Source: Gnomoniopsis sp. IMI 355080
Taxonomy: Eukaryota > Ascomycota > Sordariomycetes > Diaporthales > Gnomoniaceae
Reading direction: 5' to 3'
DNA: 64,000 bases
NCBI GenBank assembly: GCA_027946555.1
Contig: JAPEVC010000008.1
Coordinates: 62,001 to 126,000, forward strand
Shown here: positions 11,154 to 20,680 of the stretch, piece by piece
Numbering within the stretch: the stretch's first letter is position 1
Layout: each line of letters starts with the position of its first letter
Made by a program: the position numbers and the translations under genes
The notes under the pieces: model-generated
The model's input: the letters and a program-made list of their open reading frames with translations, nothing else
Databases searched by the model: none
Told to the model about the DNA's origin: nothing

Positions 11154-11992
11154 CTACAGCTTAGCATCACTGAGTTCGGTTGCAACAATGTGCCTTCCAT
11201 CCGTAGTTATCCATTTCCACGTTTCCGAAATGATCATGTCCTGAAGGTCATAGCACAGGTACTTCTGAGCGAAGGTGTAGACTTTGATGCGGGCCATCAT
11301 GCGAGTCTGGGCGCCTGAAAGAAGGGAAGCAAGCCTCAAGTGGGAAATTTCGACCGAGTTCGGATCGAGAGAAACGGAATAAAGCCACTTGACGAAGATA
11401 TCAAATACCCAGGGGTCATCCTCAGGAAGCTCGAGCACCCCATCGCTGGCATCCCTGACGCTCTTGGTGAACGCCATCTTGAGAAAGCTACCGGCATAAG
11501 GATGTTTGAAGACACCATCGTGGACCGAGGACCGAACCTTGTTCGACCCGACCAAAAAAATGACTATGCGAGATGAGTTCAGAATGCTTTTTGTCAGAAA
11601 TGTCAGCTTTTCATGCCACAAATGGGACATCTTTCTTGTCGGACTTACTTGTCGATAAGATTCGAGCATGCACTCGGGGCGTTGCTTCCCTGAGTATCCT
11701 CGTCTCTCGTCTTGGTTGTGCTTTGCTTTACATCCTCTTGATGGGGAAGTACCTCTGCTCGACGATTGATTGCTTCCACGTGACGGATGGACGAGTCATC
11801 GCTCTGGGACTTGTTACTTGTCGAGACCACCATCTGCGTTTCTGTCTTCGAAGGCACTTGGTGGGGTTCATCTTGGGACTCGTTGCTGGACGGCACAGGA
11901 ACAGTGCTATCGACAGAAGAGGGTGGATTGTTGCGAGTCGAAGGCGCTCCAGGAAGGCGTCCGCGCCCACCTGCAAAGAGGAAGGACAGCAT
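11154..11992 (-). CDS. BTB/POZ domain protein (paralog 2), truncated
   Basis: Exons 11992-11649 and 11586-11154 are separated by a 62-nt phase-2 intron (GTAAGT...AAAAAG, branch GCTGAC). The product has 258 residues: a 115-residue Ser/Thr/Gln-rich disordered leader, then the BTB domain starting ILNSSRIVIFLVG, with LPEDDPWVFDIFVKWLYSV and VYTFAQKYLCYDLQDMII. The reading frame ends at a TAG, but coding character continues past it (see 10938-11153), so this allele probably lacks its last 70 residues. The open frame upstream of 11992 has no ATG. Role unknown. Confidence 0.8.
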
Positions 11993-13725
11993 CTTGTGCT
12001 TGAGTCGCACTTTTGGCTTGTAAAGATGAAAAAGAGAGCTGTGAAAGATTGCCCGCTCAGAAATGGGGATCGCGTTTTCCGCTCGAACTTTAGGTGGGTC
12101 GAAGGAGCCCGGAGAGATCAATGAAGGAAGCGGTACTATGTATTTTATAGAAACGGAGTAGTAATCTTGGTAGAGAGCTCGGAAGCTCCACGTTGTTGAG
12201 GTCCTTCCAACCTGTCACATAATGACTTGTCTACCCGAGGTGCCAAGGTAAGTCACACAAAGAGCATGATCATTTCATGGTTACTCAACAGCTATCTGGA
12301 AAGACAAAGGCTTCCATAACGTGAAACAATACGGCGTCTCCATTTACCTATCTAGGTAGGCATACACAATTGGGAGAAAGTAGGAGCAGGCAGACACTAT
12401 AGTTACACCATGATGAGGCAGACTCTGACAAGACTAGCAAGATCTCATGTCACACTCTCTTTCAACCCTTTATAGCACTCCAACTCGATCATCGTGTGCA
12501 GTTCCTTTGACTGGCCTAAATTTCGGATAAGTCACAGCTTACCTCGTTTTCAAGTCACGCTTGGATGCTGCGCAGGCGCACCGTATTGCAAGTCATGGGA
12601 AACCCATTTGAACCTTGGGCAAATTAGCGCCCCAAGGCATTTCGCATTTAGACACAAGGTTCTGAGAGTCCACGACGAAAATTATGCCGTCGGTTGGGCG
12701 TTGTGCCGCCCGAACTCGGCGGAGGATGTTGCCTTGACGATTTAAGAGATGCCTGGTTCGCTAGGAGTACAATTTCAGGTGCCTATATAAACAGCTTGAT
12801 TAAGGTCGAATAGCTCGAAAGTGTAACTTTTGGGAAGTTAAAAAATCCTCAAACAATTGATAATCTCCCGTCGTTGTTCTCGACAGAACCTCTTCAAATT
12901 GCCCAGGGGGGGCTAATCCTGCCCTTGAAGTCAAGTGTGTGTAAAATATTAGACTAAGAATTGCAACATCTCAACCTCACATCCCCAAATTTGTTTGCCA
13001 AGATTGAGGTATCTTGAGTTGAAAACATTCAAAGGTAGCGTGGTTGTGCTGTTCAGGCACACAATGCCAGGTCGTGCCGAAGTGGCTGTGGTTTTCCACA
13101 TCGGCCTCCCTTCGGTTAGGTCGGCACATAGCGTATTTCGTCCGAAGACGACAAGCAAAACTACTCGTTGGCACTCTGCCTATTCAGTCTACCCGAATAC
13201 AGGACGCACTACGAAGAAGACAAATGTGTTGAGCTTTGTGCCTACGGAGTTTTAGGTAACGTTCATTGATCCGCACGCACCTCGGCGATGTCTTGTTAGC
13301 CAACGTGTCAATCTTTCGTTGACTTTCATCCTAGCTCGCCACGACTCAACCATCTGACATGTTTGTAGGCGTGTTGAAACACACTTAGTTGGATGCGGGA
13401 TGAACCAATGTCAAGTTCGTATCTCTGCGCCCCTATTTTCAACGGCGTATGGACATGCATCTGAAACGACGCCTGCCCTTGGTAGCCCGGCCCCTCGCGT
13501 CTCAAATTGAAAACGTCACTCTGTACACTGGCAATCCAGCAGTCCTTCATATTTCCTCACATGATTTTTCATCCAGACAACCCACTCATCACCAGTCTGG
13601 CCGACACTGTGAGGATCCCCTCAACCTCGAGGATCGTACACGGGCCATCCGGCCTTTTACCCGCAACGATTCTTGGCGATCACCACCAACCTTAATTCCT
13701 CTGTCTTTAAAAATAAAACGAAAAA
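11993..13725. other. Intergenic region upstream of BTB paralog 2 and the secreted protein gene
   Basis: About 1.7 kb between divergent starts at 11992 and 13726. The open frames are short, partly AT-rich and show no family signal. A near-palindromic CCTATCTAGGTAGG sits at about 12347-12360. It should contain both promoters. Confidence 0.5.
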
Positions 13726-14010
13726 ATGAAAGTCCATGAAGCAGTGGCGGCCCTGGTCGCCCTGCAGAGCACTCTGTCCTTGGGTTTCCCCCTGATGGCA
13801 AGACAGGACGGCGGCGTCAACATCTGCGCGGCTGTGCAGGGCACTATGAACGGTTGCGTGCAGTCATCGGCGGTCAATCAGTCCCTATTCTTCACCTGCT
13901 CCAACGGCGTTCAAACACTTTTTACTTGCGATGGCGGCTGCAGGCAGCAAAATGCAGCGAATCTGCCGACTTGCGATAATGGACAGCTCTTCAATGGCTC
14001 TATAGTATGA
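13726..14010 (+). CDS. Small secreted cysteine-rich protein
   Basis: Single exon, 94 residues, ATG at 13726 in an A-rich context favourable for fungi. Residues 1-20 form a signal peptide (hydrophobic VAALVALQSTLSLG core) with likely cleavage near residue 20-25. The mature part of about 70 residues has six cysteines (34, 44, 58, 68, 72, 83), consistent with three disulfides, and Asn/Gln/Ser-rich loops, with CSNGVQTLFTCDGGC in the centre. This is the profile of fungal secreted effectors or small surface proteins. I recognise no named family. The gene could be host-related or an antimicrobial, which is inference only. Confidence 0.75.
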   Translation: MKVHEAVAALVALQSTLSLGFPLMARQDGGVNICAAVQGTMNGCVQSSAVNQSLFFTCSNGVQTLFTCDGGCRQQNAANLPTCDNGQLFNGSIV

Positions 14011-14852
14011 GACGCGGGGCAAATGCTCAGCGTTGAACCTGGGCATTTTGACGAGAGAGGGACGAGATTTTGAGGTGTTTTGTTGTTGGCAGCTGGAGAA
14101 GGGCAGGAGTTACTGATCATTGCGGACTTATCACAAGTCTACAAGTCTACCACGACTTCAACCCTCGGTACCAGGGTGAAAGTTCTACCTGCAGACATGA
14201 TGGAGGAATGGATGGCGCCGGGGACATTGGAGAGGTTGGCCCATTTGGAACACACGGTGGTCAAGGTACAACTTGAAATCGAGAGATGTGAAGATATGGG
14301 AGCCTCTGATATGGCAGAGGAATCAAGAAGGCCCAATATGTACGATAACGGTGACGCCCTTGCACCCAGCCCCCAGGTGGGCATCCAAGCCTGTGGCCGA
14401 GGAACTAATAATGAACTCTCGCAACCCAATAATCCTCAGCCGAACTCAAATGTGGTCATGTGTTCACAATTAGCATACCTTACAGTGCTACTGCTGCGAA
14501 ACTTTGGGGAACGTCCAGTGTCTGTTGTGTCACTAGAAAGGACTAGGTAAGGTTATTTGTTCAAGGTTTTAGTGTCTTTTGGGTCAAAGGCAGTTGCTGA
14601 CCACACACAACAGCACAACCGGCTGAATTGAAAGAGTCCATCCGCGTTCCCCAAATAGGAACATCTATATGACCCAAGCTGCGAGAATATGCGGGGGTCC
14701 GGGAACAGGTTTGGCAGGCAGCTACCGAAGAATTTGTTTTCGAATAGCAGACCGACCACGGTACGACATATTCTCCAACGAGTGCCCCAACCTCTTCGGA
14801 AAGAAGGAAGCCTACAGTCCATTCAGTAACACCTCCAGAGAGCATCTTCATC
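14011..14852. other. Intergenic region, no convincing gene
   Basis: Between the secreted protein gene and the MFS gene. A frame open from about 14080 to 14550 (about 156 codons, no family match) includes a hydrophilic helical stretch, but it has no supporting splice or homology signal, so I do not call it. Confidence 0.4.
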
Positions 14853-16842
14853 ATGGGTCTCGGAGTATTAGAAGGTCAGTAACATCACCGATATCAGACA
14901 CCAACTCGCTAATTATATACAACAGACCATAGCAATCTCAAGCACGTCCCGGGTACGGTTTTTCTGGATGACGATACTGCCCGCGTCGACGAGGAGGCAG
15001 TAGCTGCCGAAGGCCTCAAGCACGGCACTGGCAAGGACTCTCACATTGTTTTGGCTCCACAGCCCAGTGATGATCCCAATGATCCTCTCAATTTTCCAAT
15101 GTGGCGCAAAGAGCTTATTATAGCTATCCTGTGTATGGGAGCGATGCTGAATGCTGGTACAAATGTGAGTGGTTTCAAAACTCTCTGTACTCTTTATGTG
15201 TGAAGATGACAACGTTGGTTATTTTGAGCGCCCACGTGTTAACGAAGCCATCAAATTTTGTGAAAAAGGGCCCGCTCCTCAACGCCTCATACTTTGCCAT
15301 TGCGGAGACCCTTGATCGGCCTTTGACGGCAGTTGTCTTGGTTTCGGGATACAATCTCCTGGCCGCTGGCTGCATTGGACCCATCGTCTGTGCTTGCAGT
15401 CGAAAGTACGGGAAAAGGCCAGTTTTCCTTGCCTCAACTCTGCTGGACATTATAGGGACGGCCATCGGCGAAGCTGGCGTCAGCTATAATTACCTCCTCG
15501 CTGCCCGGATCATCCAAGGGTTTTCGACGAGCGCCTTTGAGAGTCTCATCGTAGCGACGGTGGGAGACATTTATTTTGTGCACCAGCGCGGACTGCGTAT
15601 CTCGCTCATCAACTTCATCCTCAACTCGGCCTCTAGCCTGGCTTCGATCATTTGTGGCGTGGTCTTTGCGGATCTTGGCTGGCTGTGGCTGTTTCATCTA
15701 TTTCAAGTCTTCCTGGTGATCCAATTTGTAGCTATGTTCTTCTTCTGCCCGGAGACGACATATATTCGTGAGGCTAGATTTGAACTGGACCTGATTAAAG
15801 AAAACCAGGTCGACAATGCAGCTGAGGAGAAGGCCAGTGGCGTCGTCGTCGAACACCGCGATGATACCGCTCCGGCCAACGTTGCGATTCCGCCCAAAAA
15901 GACATTTGTCCAATCGCTTGCACTGTTCACGGGGGTTTATTCAAAAGATAGCATCTTCAAGTTTGTCTTTGGCCCCTTCATCACGCTGCTGAATCCGGCA
16001 GCGTGTTACGCTGTTATTACGTCAGGCCTTCTCAACAGCTGGTACGTAGGCTCCGCCATCATTCTCTCGGGCATCTTTTCCGGACCGCCATGGAACTTTG
16101 GCCCTGCTCAAATTGGTTATCTCGGAGCCGGTCCCTTCATCGGGGGTATGATTGGGTCGGTTGTTGTGGGATGGGGGAGTGATCCCGTGGTGAAGTGGAT
16201 GAGCAAGAAGAACTCGGGAGTCTAGTAAGCCTGCCCACGCGCATGGAATCCCTCTGATGGTCATTTTTAGTATAGACAGCTGACTACGGCAGTGAACCTG
16301 AATTCCGTCTCGTGTTTATGTCGGTTGCCATGCTCTTGTGTGGTCTGGGAATGTTCCTCTTCGGCTACACCATGGACATTGGAGCACCTGCGCCGCTTTG
16401 CGCATTCCTGCAGGGCATTATGATGTTTGGTGTGCTCATCGGCATATTCTCGACTTTATCATACGCATTGGACGCTTTCCGGAGCCAGAGCAACGAGATG
16501 TTTGTTATGAACATGCTGTTCAAGGTGAGTGGTCGAGGTGCTTTTCGTCGTATTACGTTCGTTACTCGTTGCTCTGTGGGACCGATTGGCTGACGGGGTG
16601 TGCGAACACCTACTTCTCAGAACTTCATGTTCTATGGCTTGTCCAGTTTTGCAAACGACTGGGTCGCTGCAAAAGGGCCAGAGCAAATCATGTTCATGTT
16701 TGGCGGGACATCGATTTTCTTGTGCTTGCTGGGACTGCCCGTGTACATCTATGGCAAACGTCTGCGAAGCTGGTGGGCGCGGCATGATCTTTTTGTGACT
16801 TTGGCAATGCAGACGAGCGGACCAGTCCAAGAGGTTGGTTAA
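14853..16842 (+). CDS. MFS transporter, DHA1-like (12 TM)
   Basis: Plasma-membrane proton-coupled transporter of the drug:H+ antiporter-1 type. Five exons: 14853-14874, 14926-15164, 15269-16224, 16293-16524 and 16621-16842, for 556 residues. Every junction is a GT-AG intron that preserves frame. The 22-nt first exon (MGLGVLE) joins HSNLKHVPGTVFLDDDTA, a start typical of this fungal subfamily, and DDPNDPLNFPMWRKE precedes helix 1. Other marks are the loop GKRPVFLASTLLDIIGT, a long Glu-rich central loop (about residues 260-300), and late helices reading MLLCGLGMFLFGYTMDIG and IMFMFGGTSIFLCLLGLPVY. Substrate unknown. No biosynthetic gene adjoins it directly. Confidence 0.9.
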
Positions 16843-17255
16843 TATATACGTCCTCGGGGGGCCAACGATTATGGGTAACTATTGCGCCGGGCAGGCGGCT
16901 GCAGACTCCCGCTGAACCAAGTCCATGTCGTGGGCAGGGCCGAGAGAGGGCTCCTTTCAGCGCTGATGCCCTCCCTGGGGCGGATCAAAGCCATTTACAG
17001 CGTAGACGAGAATTAAAGCAACAGGGACGTGATCAGGACGGGTTGATGTACGGAATTTGGTCGGCTCTGGCAGAGTACCACTTGAAATAATTGTCTGCTG
17101 CCTCCCACGGAGTGCCCTCGTGTTGATAGACAACTCTTCCTTCGCGGCGCGTCCTCAGTATTGACACTTAACCGACATCCCGGAAGACTAAACAGTGGAG
17201 GCTGATCCTTTGTTACCATGAGCTGCTCCCAACGACGAACCTCATCCTTCCAGCT
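16843..17255. other. Intergenic region between convergent genes
   Basis: 3' flanks of the MFS gene and BTB paralog 3. Nothing else recognisable. Confidence 0.5.
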
Positions 17256-18372
17256 TCACCCGGGCCTACACCTCTCGCCCTTCTTATGCCGATGAAAAGC
17301 ACACTCCTCACTCCCCGTCCTCGCCGGCACATTGCCACCACTAATCCAATGAAAACCACTAATCTCACTCACGATATCAAACCCCAGATCGGGCGTCTCG
17401 TTCAACACCTCCCTCCACTCCGCCGTCACAGGATTATTCTGCCTGCCGCGGAACATCCCCAGCGTCAGCCTCTCCTGCAACAGCCGCCGCATCCCGCTCC
17501 CCTCGGGTGTATTCTCATAGATGTACTGCACATCCCGAATGTCCGGCCTGCGTGTCCCGACGTTGTAGTACCGCCACGCGGCATCGACGCAGATGTTCTC
17601 GAGCTCCGCGACCAGAAGCTTGCAGGCGAGCGCGTACAGTCGCAGCCAGGTCTGGATGGGCGGGTGCGAGGTGCTAAAAGAGAGCGGCGTGGTGGTGGTG
17701 GTGGTGGTGGCGGCCGTGGCACTCGTGCTGCTGGTGCTGGTGTTGGTGCCGCTGGGTGGGCTTATGGCGCGTGTGTAGAGCCAGCGCACAAAGAGCTCGA
17801 AAGCGTGCGGGTCGTCCTCGGGAAGGGTGAGCTGGTCGTCAAAGGTCTCCTTGAAACCTGAGTTGAAGGCGGATTTGAAGAAGTCGGAGGAAGAGGACAG
17901 CAGGTTTTCGTGAAGGCGCCATTTGGTTCTGGATGGGCCGACTAGGACTGTCACAACGCGCTCGGAGAAAAGGCTGGGCGCTGTTAGTCGAGAATGAGTG
18001 GGTTCCCGGGGGTGTTAAAGATGTAGCATATACGCTGGATGAGTAGCAGCATTATGTTGTGTTTGGTACAGCCGAGCACTTGCCCAGCTCACGATCCTCT
18101 CAAACCATCGACCTGCGCAGCCGTGCTGAACACCAAGATCCCACCTACCGATCAACAGGTGTCTCTTCCAGTTCAATGAATCTCTCCGAGTTCCCCGCCG
18201 TTACCGCCAATGCAGTCGACCCCATGCTTGGATAACCAGACTCAGAGCCACCTGTAGCCGACTCCCTATGCCGGCTCTCCGTCGATGCCATCTGCTGGCT
18301 TTCGTCTTTCTCCACGCCTCCAAAGATACTAAAGTCCGTCGAAGGGTGCCCTTCTTGAGGTTCGCTGGTCAT
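17256..18372 (-). CDS. BTB/POZ domain protein (paralog 3)
   Basis: Exons 18372-18149 and 17973-17256 with a 175-nt phase-2 intron (GTAGGT; branch CTAAC, acceptor CGCCCAG) encode 313 residues. A 75-residue Ser/Glu/Thr-rich leader precedes the BTB domain, which begins LFSERVVTVLVGPSRTKWRL right after the splice, then LHENLLSSSSDFFKSAF and LPEDDPHAFELFVRWLYTR. A Ser/Thr/Ala low-complexity insert, including a run of Thr codons from a GGT repeat (17689-17710 on the plus strand), separates this from LYALACKLLVAELENICVDA. The intron sits at the same codon and phase as in paralogs 1 and 2, so the three share ancestry. Function unknown. Confidence 0.88.
17689..17710. repeat. GGT microsatellite inside BTB paralog 3
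   Basis: GTG/GGT trinucleotide tract, read as a Thr run on the minus strand in the low-complexity insert of the BTB protein. Expected to vary in length between strains. Confidence 0.8.
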
Positions 18373-19991
18373 TCCTACGTCGAAGCATCAGCCGGCGGCC
18401 GCGATTAGAACAGTCATGTTGAGCCTCATGTGCGCCATCGCGGGGTACGGCACTCACTGCGTTTGTGAGGAGGGTGACTACTGTTTTCGAGACTTTGATC
18501 GTCCCGACGCTGCTTCCCTTTTTGGTGCGTTTGGGAACTCATTCCGAGGTACCAGTATGGTTGTCTTGAGGAATTGGGAGGTGTGAGAGAGCGTTGTCGT
18601 CAACGACCCCACGTCGACCGTTCAGTTCAACAATCCCTACTTTCTTCAGGTACAGACAAAGTCTACCAAGACTGCACAAGCCCGCACAGCGGCTGCCATA
18701 TAGCGTTCAGCTCACTCATGACATACACCAAGACCGCCGGATACCTGCTACATGCTGGTATTGACTAGCATGCGCATTATATAAAATGATCGCCTTCTCC
18801 CTTAAAACCATTACACATGCTCACTCCTTCAGGGAACTCGCAAGTTTAACGAAAAGTAGGCCATTGAATGCCCCTTTTTTGTCAATTCTTCTGAAGACTT
18901 GTAATATCTTTGAGCACACACACGCCTGCCCAAAAACCGGGTATAAAACCCCACAAAACACCCCTATCGCTCCAGACCAAACCAAAATGCATCAGTTGTC
19001 CTCTTCGGACAGAAAGCCAGGATTTCCACGCCCTATTCAGTATGCAACCCGTTTCAGAAAACCCTGGACATGGCCGTAGCGAGAGAGGAAACCTCCACAG
19101 ACACACCCCGACAGATTATGGGGGTCCAGCGTTGCCCATGACACATGAAATGAAAGATGTACGACCCGAAGTAGCGAACCAACTCCACGGAACCCCTTGT
19201 CCCATCCGTTTCCCAGACGCTCGTTGCAATGGCAGAGAAACCACAATGTTCTTTGCCTTCCCACCTGATTGCCCCAGGTATTGGTTGTTCCAGTCCGTGA
19301 GCCCATATAAGCATCGAAAACACCCCCATCTTGTTGATACAAAAAAAAACTCCGCTTTGACGACTGCCGCAACCCGTAAAATGTTTTGCTCTATATGCCG
19401 AAGCAGATCTTTTTTCGTCGCTGAAAGTCGAGACCCAAAGTTGACCGTTTTATCATGCCAAGAAATCGCCCCTCGTTATAATAGTGGAGAAAGCTCCGTC
19501 CAACTCCGCCGTTAAAACACCGATGCAAAATGATCATATTGTCGTTTGAGTATGCGATCCAGAAAAACTCCCATTCGAAAATCAAAACAACCCTCATCTT
19601 TCGAAGTCGTGATACCGATCTTTGATTCTTGTCGTATTACAAGCAGCAGTAGAGCAGAATTGGTATTCGTTGGTTTGCCGAGGCGCAAGGTGTCGGCTCG
19701 GGGCCTCGGAATAAAAAACATATGTTCAAGAATGGACTTTTGTACGGGTGATGTGTTGGTGGGCCGATTGTCGCACAACAAGTCGACAAACAGCCAGCGA
19801 ATCGCGCCCTGCCATGTGATGTGTAGAGAATATCAAAAGAAAGTCTGCTTGTGAAAAAAGTCGGTGACCGCCAAGATGAACAGCTGCCTAAGACAAATGG
19901 GCGTCGAGGACACACACAAAAGCCTTGCATGCATCGGTGACGACGGCTGGGATGTCACTGTCCACAATGAACGTGGGCAACATCCAGCCAT
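18373..19991. other. Intergenic region, no gene seen
   Basis: About 1.6 kb upstream of BTB paralog 3 and downstream of the unknown gene at 20 kb. Open frames on both strands are interrupted and composition-driven. Nothing recognisable. Confidence 0.45.
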
Positions 19992-20680
19992 TTACCACTG
20001 GTGACGGAGGCGTTGCTGCATCCTAGCGGCGGGGGACACCGACGAAGGAGGGCTAGGCATGGTGAGGCCTTGGCCATTGGCAGGGTTGATAATAGGGATG
20101 GCATTGCGGGCACGAGTGGCGTGAGGTTGGTGGAGTTTGAGATTCGAGTGTTGTGCATGGTAAGAAGGGGGAAGGAAAGCTGGAGAGCTCGAATTCAGAG
20201 TGTACGAAGACGGAGCAACTTGTTGAGGTTGCTGAGTAGGTGAGCCAGTTGGAGAGTTGCTGGCCAAAGAGGAGCGTTCGGAGCCACTGTAGATCATCTA
20301 CAGCAAGAGCACTGTCAGTTAACTGGCCATTGAAATGTAGCCAACAAAGCTTCAAGCCGAGGTCGACTGCAGCAAAACATGTCTAATTTGGGACAACTCA
20401 CATCGCTCTCCGTGACGAGGTTGGGCACGAATAGACAATCATCGTCCAAGTCGAAAGAGCGACCGAGCTCAAAGGTGCGGCGGAAACTTGTGACGGATTC
20501 ACGAAGGGACTCGGATGGCATGTCTTTCATGCTTCGCACACCACGGAATTGCTTCTGTGATTGGCCTTGAGAAACAGGGACTCTGGATTGCCGACGGTTC
20601 CGACCACCATGGTGACCGGAAGCAGTGGTCGGTGTGGGATGCTGGTGGTGCGGGTTGTAGTGTTGGTAATATTGAGACAT
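19992..20680 (-). CDS. Conserved fungal protein of unknown function
   Basis: Exons 20680-20402 and 20297-19992 with a 104-nt phase-0 intron (GTGAGT...CTGTAG, with CTGACAG upstream) give 194 residues. It starts with a Tyr/Gln/His-rich leader (MSQYYQHYNPHHQHP), then RRQSRVPVSQ, then a conserved-looking core: FRGVRSMKDMPSESLRES, a phenylalanine/charged helix, and FELGRSFDLDDDCLFVPNL. After the splice the protein is Ser/Pro/Gln-rich, with a C-terminal ARNAIPIINPANGQ and PSPPSSVSP. I have a sense of similar proteins in other Pezizomycotina but know no function. The pattern fits an intrinsically disordered, phosphorylated regulator. The upstream flank is long and gene-free. Confidence 0.75.

Noticed and set aside
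14080..14550. Possible gene of about 156 codons between the secreted protein and MFS genes
   Set aside because: No homology I can recall and no intron or start context supporting it; more likely 3' flank.
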